A DNA stretch of 64,000 nucleotides, taken from assembly GCF_900240385.1 (NCBI RefSeq), contig NZ_OEQH01000004.1:186001-250000 (forward strand), read 5' to 3'. Of the stretch, positions 27,545 through 36,515 are shown one piece after another. Position 1 is the stretch's first letter, and each line of letters begins with the position of its first letter. The DNA comes from Clostridium minihomine. Lineage in GTDB: Bacteria > Bacillota > Clostridia > Oscillospirales > Acutalibacteraceae. A program made the position numbers and the translations under genes. The notes under the pieces are model-generated. The model made no database searches. It saw only the letters and a program-made list of their open reading frames with translations, and was not told where the DNA came from.

Positions 27545-28894
27545 TTACAGCACCTGATTTATCGCTGTGACACAACGATCCACCGCTTTGTCGATTTCTT
27601 CCTCGGTAATCACCAGCGGCGGATTAAAATACAAAACATTGCCCAATGGGCGCAGAAGAAGCCCCTCATCCAGTGCCTTTTGATAAATCTGATACCCCAT
27701 TCTTTCTTTCGGGTCAAAAGGTTGTTTTGTCTGCTTATTCTGAACCAGTTCCATGGCGTGTATCAAACCGATATGGCGGATTTCCCCTACGTTGGGGTGC
27801 TCTTCCAATGCCTCTGACAAGCGGCGGTTTAAATACCGGGTACGCTGTTCCGCATTTTTTAAAATCGGCTGTTGGCGAAAAATATTTTGCACCGCCAGCG
27901 CGGCAGCGCATCCCAGCGGGTTCCCGCTGTAGGTATGGCTGTGCAGAAAGGCTTTGCCTTCATTGTAATCAGCATAAAATGCCTGATAAATTCGGTCTGT
28001 GGTGACAGTAATCGCCATGGGCAAATATCCGCCGGTAAGTCCCTTGGACAAGCACAGAATATCCGGCGAAATGTCCGCATGATCACAGGCAAAGAGTTTC
28101 CCTGTGCGTCCAAATCCGGTGGCAATTTCGTCGGCTATCAGCAAAACACCGTATTCATCGCAAAGACGGCGCAGTTTTTGTAAATAAAGGGGCGGATAAA
28201 TCCGCATTCCGGCACTGCCCTGCAAAAGGGGTTCCACAATCATCGCACAGGCTTCTTTTGCATACTGCTCAAAAGCCTTTTCCGCTTGTTCAAAACATTG
28301 ACACTGGCAGCTGTCACGACATTCCCCATAAGCACACCGGTAACAGTCGGGGGCCGGAACCCGAACTGTATCTATCAGCATGGGGCGGTATAGCTTGGCG
28401 TATAGATCCAGCGTTCCCACAGACAGTGCACCGACCGTTTCTCCGTGGTATCCTTCGGACAAGCACAAAAACCTTGTTCGTTCCGGGTGCCCTGTTTGAT
28501 ATTGATATTGAAACGCCATTTTCAGGGCACATTCCACCGCCGCCGAACCATTATCTGAAAAGTTAAATTTCGTCAATCCCTTCGGGATCATTTCTGTTAA
28601 CTGTTCGCAGAGCCGAATTGCCCCTTCGTGGGTAAAGTTTGCAAAGATTACATGTTCCAGCCTGTCCAGCTGTTCCTTGATTCCGGCATTGATTTCCGGG
28701 TTGCAATGCCCCAACAAATTGCACCACCAGGAACTGACAATATCGATGTATTCCTTTCCGTCTTCCCCATACAGATAAACTCCTTTGCCGTGGTCAATCA
28801 CAATGGGCGGTAAAGTTTCATAGTCCTTCATTTGAGAACAAGGATGCCAAATATATTCTAAATCTTTTTCTGCTAATGTTTTTGCTGGATTCAT
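27545..28894 (-). CDS. bioA: Adenosylmethionine-8-amino-7-oxononanoate aminotransferase
   Basis: The 449-residue class III aminotransferase makes 7,8-diaminopelargonate in biotin synthesis. The start IWHPCSQMKDYETLPP, the PLP lysine motif CLSKGLTGGYLPMA and the D-E-I pair in LLIADEIATGFGRTG fit BioA. A Cys-rich insert (CYRCAYGECRDSCQCQCFEQ, about residues 190-209) is unusual. It ends the bioY-bioD-bioA operon, 13 bases after bioD. Confidence 0.95.
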   Translation of the reverse strand: MNPAKTLAEKDLEYIWHPCSQMKDYETLPPIVIDHGKGVYLYGEDGKEYIDIVSSWWCNLLGHCNPEINAGIKEQLDRLEHVIFANFTHEGAIRLCEQLTEMIPKGLTKFNFSDNGSAAVECALKMAFQYQYQTGHPERTRFLCLSEGYHGETVGALSVGTLDLYAKLYRPMLIDTVRVPAPDCYRCAYGECRDSCQCQCFEQAEKAFEQYAKEACAMIVEPLLQGSAGMRIYPPLYLQKLRRLCDEYGVLLIADEIATGFGRTGKLFACDHADISPDILCLSKGLTGGYLPMAITVTTDRIYQAFYADYNEGKAFLHSHTYSGNPLGCAAALAVQNIFRQQPILKNAEQRTRYLNRRLSEALEEHPNVGEIRHIGLIHAMELVQNKQTKQPFDPKERMGYQIYQKALDEGLLLRPLGNVLYFNPPLVITEEEIDKAVDRCVTAINQVL

Positions 28895-28907
28895 ATTTCA
28901 TTTCCTT

Positions 28908-29633
28908 TCATTCATACAACGCTTTCAGCTGATGCACATCCATTTGCAGTTCCTTTTCCCCGGGCGGAATGCAGGCAATCACAGGAACCCTGCCGATTTC
29001 TTCTATCATTCGGACATTGTCTTCCTGCAATCTTCCCCCGGTATACCGATTGAGCACCACACCTTTGATTGAAATTTTGCATCGGCGCAGATATTCCACC
29101 GTTAACACCGTTCCATTGATGGCGCCCAACCCGGCATCTGCCACCACAACTGTCGGCAAATTCAACGTTTTTATAATGTCTTCCAGCAAAAGGTGTTCTT
29201 TGTCATCCCAGCGAATGGGACAGACGATTCCCCCGCTGCCTTCCACCGTCACATATTCATACTGTTCCTGAACCGCCTGATAGTCTTTCACTATTTGAGA
29301 AAGCTCCACAGGATTCCCCTCCAGCTTTGCGGCCAGATGGGGGGAAACGGCGTTTCGATACCAATAGCTGACCAGCGTTTCTTCCGGCTGGCCGATGTCT
29401 GCAAAGCGATTCACATACCCCGCATCACTTTGCGCAATGCTTTGCGCACCGCTTAGCGCCGCCTTATAATATCCCGCACGGCAGCCGGCCTGCCGCAACT
29501 TTTGCACAATCAGCCCCGTTGCAAAGGTTTTCCCCACATCGGTTCCGGTGGCGGTAATAAAAAGCCCTTTGCTTTTGGGCTGGTTTTGGAACATTTCACC
29601 GCTTTCTGCAACATGGTTTGTTATTTTCTTCAT
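28908..29633 (-). CDS. bioD: ATP-dependent dethiobiotin synthetase
   Basis: The 241-residue enzyme carboxylates diaminopelargonate to dethiobiotin. P-loop TATGTDVGKTF (about residues 26-36), and EGSGGIVCPI corresponds to the second conserved loop. Its ribosome site AAAGGAAG lies in the last codons of bioY, so translation is coupled. An in-frame GTG stands one codon upstream of the chosen ATG. Confidence 0.93.
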   Translation of the reverse strand: MKKITNHVAESGEMFQNQPKSKGLFITATGTDVGKTFATGLIVQKLRQAGCRAGYYKAALSGAQSIAQSDAGYVNRFADIGQPEETLVSYWYRNAVSPHLAAKLEGNPVELSQIVKDYQAVQEQYEYVTVEGSGGIVCPIRWDDKEHLLLEDIIKTLNLPTVVVADAGLGAINGTVLTVEYLRRCKISIKGVVLNRYTGGRLQEDNVRMIEEIGRVPVIACIPPGEKELQMDVHQLKALYE

Positions 29634-29639
29634 CACATT

Positions 29640-30188
29640 TTATCTTCCTTTCAGCACAGGACGAAGCCGTTTGGTCAAAAACGCTGCCAGTACACAAAGT
29701 AAAATATCTCCGGGAACCGCCAGAAGAAAACAATATAAAAATAACGGCCATAATCCGATCGGATTCTCTAAATAAAAACGGCTGATCAGGTAAAAATAGA
29801 CCATGCCGCATCCGTAAACAATGGCAAGTCCGGTAAAATTAGCGCCAAGCAATCGGCGGTAAGAGGAGTTTTCTTCTTTTTCGGCCATTTTCCCGGTTAC
29901 ATAGGCGGCAATGGCAAATCCAATCAAATATCCAAAAGTGGGCCGCAGAAGATATCCGATTCCGCCTCCCTCGGTAAACACGGGAAGGCCCACAAGCCCC
30001 ATAATTATGTAAACCCCCACACTGACAGCTCCCAAACGGCCTCCCAAAAGAAGTCCCGCCAGCATCGTAAACAAAAATTGCAGCGTAAAAGGAACCATAG
30101 GAACGGGAATCCGAATAAAAGTCCCCACAACAATCAGTGCTGCAAACAGCGTGCATAAGGTCATTTGATGAATGTTACTGTTTTTCAA
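29640..30188 (-). CDS. bioY: Biotin transporter BioY (ECF S component)
   Basis: The 182-residue membrane protein has six TM helices and the BioY signatures MVPFTLQFLFTMLAG and GGIGYLLRPTFGYLIGF. It is the substrate-binding subunit of an ECF-type biotin importer and needs EcfA1/EcfA2/EcfT, which are encoded at 19.5-22.1 kb. I start at a TTG (30186-30188) with GGAGG 7 bases upstream; no ATG is suitably placed after that site. Confidence 0.93.
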   Translation of the reverse strand: MKNSNIHQMTLCTLFAALIVVGTFIRIPVPMVPFTLQFLFTMLAGLLLGGRLGAVSVGVYIIMGLVGLPVFTEGGGIGYLLRPTFGYLIGFAIAAYVTGKMAEKEENSSYRRLLGANFTGLAIVYGCGMVYFYLISRFYLENPIGLWPLFLYCFLLAVPGDILLCVLAAFLTKRLRPVLKGR

Positions 30189-30342
30189 ATACAATCCTCC
30201 TTTTTTCATCTGTTCCAGATTTCTGCCCAAGCAAACCGTTCTTTTGTGGTATCAGGGTCAGAAAACTGGAATCAAAATTTTCCTTTCTTTCATTAGAAAA
30301 TTGCCCAAACATTATTCTTTGGTTGAGCTGCCGGCAAAAATA

Positions 30343-30399
30343 AGTATAGCAAATCAAACTCTATTGTCAACTTAATTTTTAAAATTAAGTTGACAATAG
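30343..30399 (-). promoter_or_regulatory. Biotin operon promoter with BirA-type operator
   Basis: 30361-30399 is a perfect 39-bp palindrome (19-base arms, one central base). Its halves include TTGTCAACT and AGTTGACAA separated by 15 bases, as in the BirA repressor operators known from Firmicutes. On the minus strand the -35 box TTGACA (30365-30370) lies inside the palindrome and TATACT (30343-30348) follows after 16 bases. Bound repressor would block RNA polymerase. The transcript starts about 150 bases before bioY. No birA gene is in the window. Confidence 0.88.
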
Positions 30400-30549
30400 A
30401 GAGAACAGTTTCCCATCTTTTTTCTTTTTATGGTTTCGTTTGCATTTTTCTCAGCCGCTTTCTTGCTTTTCGGATCACCAGACTGAAAAAACATCCGAAT
30501 AATTCCATATATCCCGTCAAAAATATAGGATGAAACGGAGGGAAAAATT

Positions 30550-31887
30550 ATGACCCGAAAAAGAAAAATTCAAATCGGCAGTCTGGCCGCTGTGCTGGTA
30601 TTGGTTTTGGTTGGCACCACAATCGGCGGATACTGGACAGCCAATAAATACCGCACTAATCTGGAATACAGCTATCGCCGATCGCTGAGTGACTTGGGCG
30701 ATTATGTTTCCAGCATTGAAACAACCCTGACCAAAGCGGTATATACCAACACCGCAACTCAACAAAATGGCGTGGCTGCCCGGCTGATGCGAGATTCCAG
30801 CGGGGCCAAAGCTTCCCTTTCCAACCTGCCGCTAAAAGGGGACGAATTTGAAAACATGAGCAAGTTCCTGGCGCAGGTAGGGGACTTTTCCACGGCATTG
30901 TCCAATAAAATAAGCGCCGGGGAAAAGATTACGCCAGAGGAATATCAGCAAATTCAAAGCCTTTGTGATTATTCCACCCGGCTGCGTCAGGGCTTGTCCG
31001 AAATTCAGGATGAGTTAGTGGAAGGGCAAATCAATATCGGAGAAACCGAATCTGTGATCAAAGGTCTTCGCACTTCACAGCCGGTATTCAGCGATAAACT
31101 GGAAACGGTCGCCAAAGATTTTGAAGATTATCCCAAGCTGATTTATGATGGCCCCTTCTCGGATCACATCGGCCAGCAGGCACCCAAAATGATCGAAGGC
31201 AAAGACGCCGTTGCGCAAGGCAATGCCCAGATATTGGCCGCTCAATTTTTGGGCGTGGATCAATCAAAGCTGACCCACACCACCGACAACGAGGGCGGAC
31301 TTCCCACTTTTAACTTTTTATATGGGGATACCCGGGTATCCATCACCAAAGCCGGCGGGGTTCCTGTGCGCATGATGAACCCCAGAGAAATCGGAGCCGA
31401 TCAGCTCAAATATGAAGACGCCCTGAAAAAGGCCACAGAGTTTTTAAATACGCGCGGATTCGGCAACATGAAAGAAAGTTATTATGTAATAAATGACGGC
31501 AAATGCACCATTAACTTTGCTTATACGGTGGATGGAACCGTATATTACCCCGACCTTATCAAGGTATCGGTTGCTCTGGACAACGGTGAAGTGGTGGAAT
31601 TGGATGCCACCGGATTTGTAATGAACCACACCAACCGGGCCGCACCCGCAGTCAAACTGACACAACAGCAGGCTCAGCAAAGCGTCAGTCCTTATTTGCA
31701 GGTAAAAGAAGGGAGGCTGGCAATCATACCAACCCCCGGTTTAAACGAAGTGACCACTTATGAATTTTTGTGTGAAAGCAAAGATGAAAAGAAAGAGCAG
31801 GTTTTGGTTTATATTGATGCCAACAAGGGTTTTGAGCGAGATATTTTGATTCTTCTTTTCTCTGACAACGGAGTATTGACCCAATAA
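30550..31887 (+). CDS. ypeB: Spore germination protein YpeB
   Basis: The 445-residue protein has one N-terminal TM helix (about 8-28) and the long helical plus PepSY-like regions of YpeB (about 225-300, 330-440). YpeB stabilises and localises the cortex-lytic enzyme SleB in spores, so this implies endospore formation. The start ATG has GGAGGG 8 bases upstream. It stands alone: sleB, normally just before it, is absent from the window. A possible sigma-G-like promoter (GAATA near 30493, then AAAATATA) is weak. Confidence 0.92.
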   Translation: MTRKRKIQIGSLAAVLVLVLVGTTIGGYWTANKYRTNLEYSYRRSLSDLGDYVSSIETTLTKAVYTNTATQQNGVAARLMRDSSGAKASLSNLPLKGDEFENMSKFLAQVGDFSTALSNKISAGEKITPEEYQQIQSLCDYSTRLRQGLSEIQDELVEGQINIGETESVIKGLRTSQPVFSDKLETVAKDFEDYPKLIYDGPFSDHIGQQAPKMIEGKDAVAQGNAQILAAQFLGVDQSKLTHTTDNEGGLPTFNFLYGDTRVSITKAGGVPVRMMNPREIGADQLKYEDALKKATEFLNTRGFGNMKESYYVINDGKCTINFAYTVDGTVYYPDLIKVSVALDNGEVVELDATGFVMNHTNRAAPAVKLTQQQAQQSVSPYLQVKEGRLAIIPTPGLNEVTTYEFLCESKDEKKEQVLVYIDANKGFERDILILLFSDNGVLTQ

Positions 31888-31893
31888 AACCGC

Positions 31894-32904
31894 TTAGTTC
31901 GGATTCAGTGGATCCTCCGGTGGAATTTGATCCTTTTCAATGGGAAGAACCTCTTTTGGCTCCACAGCTCCGGGCACAGAACGCCTGCGCCGGATTTTTC
32001 TTCTGGCAAGCACCCACACAATTACAATCATAACAACAGCCAGCAAAAGAATTGGCAGGCCACCCACAACAATCACCAGCAGTCCCTGTCCGGCTTCGCC
32101 CAGCCACCGCAGGGACTGCCGAAACTGATAAGAAATTTTCTCCCCCAATGTGACGGGTGTTTTATCAATTACCGTTGCTTTGTTTACCTCATAAAGCTGC
32201 ACCGTTACCGTGCTGTAATGAATCAAAGAATCATATTGACGTAAAGTGCCCGTCAGCTGTTCTATCTGATACACCACGTCAGCCAAAGCCTTTTCCAGCT
32301 CAACAATATCTGCCATTTTATCCGCTTTTTCCATCAGTGCCAACAGGCGTTCCTGCTGGGCACGAAGGCTTTTCAGCCGTGCTTCTGTGTCGTAATAAGA
32401 TTCCGTAACATTTTCGCTGCTGGTAGAAACATTCAAAACAGCCCCAATGGTTTCTGCCTTTTCTTTCCACAGCTTTAGCTTTTCCTGTGGAATCCGAAGG
32501 GTATAGCTGGCAGCTCGATTTTCATTCTTTCGCAGCACGCCATCCCCATCTATTCCGGAATCCTGAATATAGCCGCCCAGCTGTTCCGTCAGTTCCTGCA
32601 GGGTTTGAATGGATTTTTCAAATTCCAGAGTTTCGATTTGATAGGCCAGTCGTTCGATGATCTTTTGATCAGACAAAGATTTTCTCAGTTCTCCCGCCTC
32701 TGCTGTATTTGCAGTACCACTGGATAAAGAGGCTGCGTTTTGGTCCGCTATGGTTTGAACCATGGCAGAATCCATTGTTTCCGGAGCGGCAATTGCTGCC
32801 CCGCCGCCAGTCACCTGAGAAGAACAGGCCCCCAGCAGCACAGAGAATACAGTCGCTGCGGTAATCGCCGCGGCAGCCAAGCTGCGTTTTCTATGTTTGC
32901 TCAT
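31894..32904 (-). CDS. DUF4349 domain lipoprotein
   Basis: The 336-residue protein has a lipoprotein signal (lipobox LLGAC at about residues 24-28), the DUF4349 domain with beta-rich SYTLRIPQEKL and a coiled coil (about 165-225), and a C-terminal TM helix (about 285-307) with a basic tail. Function is unknown; the family lies on the outer membrane face. The ATG at 32902-32904 has AAAGGAG 8 bases upstream. It converges on ypeB with 6 bases between stops. Confidence 0.88.
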   Translation of the reverse strand: MSKHRKRSLAAAAITAATVFSVLLGACSSQVTGGGAAIAAPETMDSAMVQTIADQNAASLSSGTANTAEAGELRKSLSDQKIIERLAYQIETLEFEKSIQTLQELTEQLGGYIQDSGIDGDGVLRKNENRAASYTLRIPQEKLKLWKEKAETIGAVLNVSTSSENVTESYYDTEARLKSLRAQQERLLALMEKADKMADIVELEKALADVVYQIEQLTGTLRQYDSLIHYSTVTVQLYEVNKATVIDKTPVTLGEKISYQFRQSLRWLGEAGQGLLVIVVGGLPILLLAVVMIVIVWVLARRKIRRRRSVPGAVEPKEVLPIEKDQIPPEDPLNPN

Positions 32905-33072
32905 GAAAATCGACTCCTTTCTGACAAAACAAAAGGGAAATAAAGCACGAACCCTGCACTTACTCACCGGACACCCAATCATGCCCCGGTGCCGGAATGT
33001 CGTAGAACACAATCTTTCTTAACGGCAATCTAAACCGTATTGCCTTATTCTGGCAGTAAAAGATTTGAGGTC

Positions 33073-33102
33073 ATTATACCAGCCCTAAGGTTTTGGTGTA
33101 AA
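33073..33102 (-). promoter_or_regulatory. Promoter of the DUF4349 gene
   Basis: Minus-strand TTTACA (33097-33102), an 18-base spacer and TATAAT (33073-33078), about 170 bases upstream of the start codon. The leader between holds no clear structure. A small hairpin-free tract to 33237 follows. Confidence 0.6.
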
Positions 33103-33237
33103 GTGACAATCCAGTAACCAGAAAAAGGAAAAGAAAAACAATTGAGATTAATAAAAGCTCTGCCTGACTTTATCTGAAATCACCGCTTTATTAAGCTTTT
33201 GTTTTGCTGCGCTACAAGGGCACAATATCCATTCTTC

Positions 33238-33278
33238 CACAAAGCGCCGAGAGGGAAAATCCCTTTCGGCGCTTTGTG
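33238..33278 (-). terminator. Terminator after argF
   Basis: A long stem CACAAAGCGCCGA / TCGGCGCTTTGTG continued by GAGGG/CCCTT pairs around AAAATC, 112 bases past the argF stop. It lacks a strong T tract on either strand, so termination may be partial. Confidence 0.6.
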
Positions 33279-33390
33279 TTCATTTATCTTAAATTTTCAG
33301 TTCCATTGTTCCGGATCAAAACCGCATTTTTTCATGCAAATTGATTTACAAAAACTGTGGAAAAATTTTGCACCACTGAACGAATTTCCC

Positions 33391-34293
33391 TTACCCCAAA
33401 AGTTTTACCAACACCGCTTTCTGGGCATGCAGGCGGTTTTCTGCCTCTTCAAAAATTTCGTCGGCATGAGCCTCAAATACCTCCGCGGTGATTTCCTCCT
33501 CACGGTGAGCCGGCAAGCAATGCAAAACCATCGCATCGGCGGCGGCCAGCTTTAGATTTTCGCTGTTGATCTGAAAGCCTGTAAAATCCTTTTTCCGCTT
33601 TTCGCTTTCTTCTTCCATCCCCATAGAAGACCAAACGTCGGTAATTACCACGTCGGCATCGGCAATTGCTTCCTTTGGCTGATCGGTCAGGACAAAATCC
33701 GGGTTTCCTTTGGCAAACTCCAAAATCTGTGAATCCGGCTCATACCCCTTGGGGCATGCGGCCGACACTTTCATCCCCATTTTCAGACCGCCCACTGCCA
33801 AAGAATTCAGCATATTATTGCCATCCCCGATAAAACACATCTTTAGGCCATCCAGTTTCCCCTTTGCTTCCCGAATGGTCATCAGATCCGCCAGCACCTG
33901 GCAGGGATGGGCAAAATCCGTCAGACCGTTAATTACCGGAATCGAACCGTATTGGGCCAAGTCCTCCACTTCTGACTGGGCATAGGTGCGAATCATAATG
34001 CCATCCAAATAGCGGGACAGTACCCGGGCGGTATCCTGCACCGGTTCCCCCCGGCCAATCTGTAAATCATTGGATGACAGAAACAGCGCCGATCCGCCCA
34101 ACTGATACATACCGGCTTCAAAAGAAACCCGAGTACGAGTGGACGCTTTTTGGAAAATCATGCCCAAAGTCTTTCCCGCAAGGCGCGGGTGAGGGATATT
34201 GTGTTTTTTCTCATATTTCAATTGATCCGCCGTATTGAGAATATCGGTAATTTCTTCGGCGGACAAATCCAGCATTTTGAGTAGATGCTTCAT
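33391..34293 (-). CDS. argF: Ornithine carbamoyltransferase
   Basis: The 300-residue enzyme makes citrulline from ornithine and carbamoyl phosphate. Motifs: KASTRTRVSFE (carbamoyl phosphate), HPCQVLADL, and MVLHCLPAHR with the ornithine-binding Cys. It overlaps argD by ATGA and ends the argC-J-B-D-F run. Confidence 0.97.
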   Translation of the reverse strand: MKHLLKMLDLSAEEITDILNTADQLKYEKKHNIPHPRLAGKTLGMIFQKASTRTRVSFEAGMYQLGGSALFLSSNDLQIGRGEPVQDTARVLSRYLDGIMIRTYAQSEVEDLAQYGSIPVINGLTDFAHPCQVLADLMTIREAKGKLDGLKMCFIGDGNNMLNSLAVGGLKMGMKVSAACPKGYEPDSQILEFAKGNPDFVLTDQPKEAIADADVVITDVWSSMGMEEESEKRKKDFTGFQINSENLKLAAADAMVLHCLPAHREEEITAEVFEAHADEIFEEAENRLHAQKAVLVKLLG

Positions 34294-35474
34294 TTCAATT
34301 CCTCCTCTAAGGTCATTTGCAGAATTTCCATGCCTTTCTCCATTTCTTCGTAAGAGATGGTAAGCGGGGGCAAAAGCCGCAGAACATCGTGGGCGGTCAG
34401 GATTAGCAGGCCGTTTTTCACACAGGCCTTTGCCACAGCGGCGGCTTCCCCTTTTTGAAGCGATGCGCCCAGCATCATTCCCATGCCGCGCACCCCGCCG
34501 ATTTGGGGTATCTGCGCCAGTTTGTTCTTTAAATACTCTCCCTTTTTCAAAACCTCTTCTAAAAACCCGGGCTGCGTCACCCGGTCAAGCACTGCCAAAG
34601 CGCCGGCGGCGCAAACCGGATTGCCGCCGAAGGTGGTGCCGTGATGCCCGGCCCCCAGAACACCCGAAAGCCGCTCGGTGCAAAGCACCGCGCCGATGGG
34701 CAGTCCGCCGCCAAGGCCTTTGGCGCAGGTTACCACATCGGGCGAAACACCAAACTGCTCATAGCAGAAAAAGCTTCCCGTTCGGGCAATGCCGGTCTGC
34801 ACTTCATCTATCAAAAGAAGAATATCCTTCTCCTTGCAGAATTCCGCCAGCTGTGTTACAAACTCTTTTTCCAGCGGAAGAACGCCGCCCTCCCCCTGAA
34901 TCATTTCTATTAGGATGGCACACACGGTAGAATCTGCCGCCGCTTTTACGCTTTCCATATCATTGGCTTTGGCATAGGAAAACCCGCCGGTAAAAGGAGC
35001 AAAATGCTGATGATGCTTTTCCTGCCCGGTGGCAGTCAGCGTAGTGATTGTGCGCCCATGAAAAGACTGCACCAGCGTGACAATCCCGCCCCGGCCTTCG
35101 CCGTATTTATCGCTGCTGTATTTTCTAGCCAATTTTATGGCTCCTTCGTTCGCCTCTGCACCGGAATTCGCAAAGAATGCTTTCGAAAACCCACTGGCCT
35201 CACACAGTTTTTGACCCAACCTTACCGTCACGGGACTGTAATATAGGTTTGAGATATGCTGCAAAGTGGCTGCCTGCTCTGCCACAGCGCGCACCCATTC
35301 CGGGTCACAATATCCCAGCGAATTAACGCCGATTCCACTGCCGAAATCGATGTATGCTTTTCCCTCGGTATCAATAGCCACAGCACCGGCACCGCTCTCA
35401 ATGGCCACCGGATAGCGATTGTAAGTAGGCATCAAAACTTCCTGTTCCTGCTGTTTCACCTGTTCAAACTGCAT
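34290..35474 (-). CDS. argD: Acetylornithine aminotransferase
   Basis: The 394-residue class III PLP enzyme converts N-acetylglutamate semialdehyde to N-acetylornithine. The PLP Lys lies in VTCAKGLGGGLPIGA and the conserved Asp in LLIDEVQTGIARTG. The ATG at 35472-35474 (MQFEQVKQQEQ) has GGGAGG 7 bases upstream; an upstream in-frame codon adds 6 residues. It follows argB by 14 bases. Confidence 0.96.
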   Translation of the reverse strand: MQFEQVKQQEQEVLMPTYNRYPVAIESGAGAVAIDTEGKAYIDFGSGIGVNSLGYCDPEWVRAVAEQAATLQHISNLYYSPVTVRLGQKLCEASGFSKAFFANSGAEANEGAIKLARKYSSDKYGEGRGGIVTLVQSFHGRTITTLTATGQEKHHQHFAPFTGGFSYAKANDMESVKAAADSTVCAILIEMIQGEGGVLPLEKEFVTQLAEFCKEKDILLLIDEVQTGIARTGSFFCYEQFGVSPDVVTCAKGLGGGLPIGAVLCTERLSGVLGAGHHGTTFGGNPVCAAGALAVLDRVTQPGFLEEVLKKGEYLKNKLAQIPQIGGVRGMGMMLGASLQKGEAAAVAKACVKNGLLILTAHDVLRLLPPLTISYEEMEKGMEILQMTLEEELK

Positions 35475-35488
35475 TTTGTTCCCTCCCG

Positions 35489-36346
35489 TCAATAAAACAT
35501 AGTGCCGATTCCCTCGTCAGAAAACAGCTCGATTAAAATGGAATGGGGCGTGCGGCCATCGATAATATGTGCCCGGGGAACCCCACGCCGCACCGCTTCC
35601 ACGCAGCAATCAATTTTCGGAATCATTCCGCCGCCGATGATCCCCTCATTTTTCAGTCGAATGACATCGCTGACGTTTACCTGAGAAATTAAAGTATCCT
35701 CGTTGTCTTTATCCCGCAAAAGACCCCGAATATCTGTCATTAAAATCAGCTTTTCAGCTCCCAGCTCCGCCGCGATGCGGGACGCAGCCACATCTGCGTT
35801 GATGTTATAAACCGTGCCGTCTTCCCCGGCCCCAACGGTGGCAATCACCGGCACATACCCGGCTCGGGTCACATCGGTAATCACCGACGGATTGACAGAA
35901 GTGATTTGACCCACAAATTCCAAATCCTCTTCAGACTGCATCTTATCCACCGTCAGCATTCCGCCGTCCAGCCCACACAAACCAATGGCACGGCCACCCT
36001 GACGCGCCAGAAACTGCACCAGAGCTTTATTGACTTTGCCGGCCAAAACCATCTGCACAACATCTACGGTTTCCGCATCGGTGTAACGCATCCCCTGCAC
36101 AAAACGGCTCTCTTTGCCGATCTTTTTCAGCATAGAGCTGATTTCCGGCCCACCGCCGTGCACCAGCACCACATGGATACCCACCAGCTGCATCAAAACG
36201 ATGTCGCTCATCACCGCTGCTTTCAAATCTTCGTTAATCATGGCGTTTCCGCCGTATTTAACCACCACGGTCTTCCCCTTATGGGTCTGGATATAAGGCA
36301 AAGCCTGCACCAGCACCTGGGCTCTGTCACTGTTGGAAATTTTCAT
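35489..36346 (-). CDS. argB: Acetylglutamate kinase
   Basis: The 285-residue amino acid kinase phosphorylates N-acetylglutamate. Visible are KYGGNAM (phosphate loop), VHGGGPEISSML and the C-terminal GGMIPKIDCC. The N-terminal extension ahead of the kinase core (MKISNSDRAQVLVQALPYIQ) is of the arginine-sensitive type, so feedback inhibition is likely (inference). Confidence 0.96.
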   Translation of the reverse strand: MKISNSDRAQVLVQALPYIQTHKGKTVVVKYGGNAMINEDLKAAVMSDIVLMQLVGIHVVLVHGGGPEISSMLKKIGKESRFVQGMRYTDAETVDVVQMVLAGKVNKALVQFLARQGGRAIGLCGLDGGMLTVDKMQSEEDLEFVGQITSVNPSVITDVTRAGYVPVIATVGAGEDGTVYNINADVAASRIAAELGAEKLILMTDIRGLLRDKDNEDTLISQVNVSDVIRLKNEGIIGGGMIPKIDCCVEAVRRGVPRAHIIDGRTPHSILIELFSDEGIGTMFY

Positions 36347-36515
36347 GGATTCACTTCCTTCTCACCGTTTGCCTGAGTCGTGTCTGCAAAGTTAAAAATG
36401 TCGGATATTTTAAGATAAAGCGGAGTAAAACCAGAAAAACATGCAGGAATATCCATGTGTTCCAAACATTTTTTCGCAGATGTAGCCCGCTTTTTTCAAC
36501 ATAAATCGATTTCCA

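Noticed and set aside
26729-27557. Repetitive open frames of 134 and 250 codons across the repeat array
   Set aside because: They exist because the 117-bp unit is a multiple of three with no stops in two frames; there is no ribosome site, the 118-bp unit shifts the register, and the product is 39-residue nonsense repeats.
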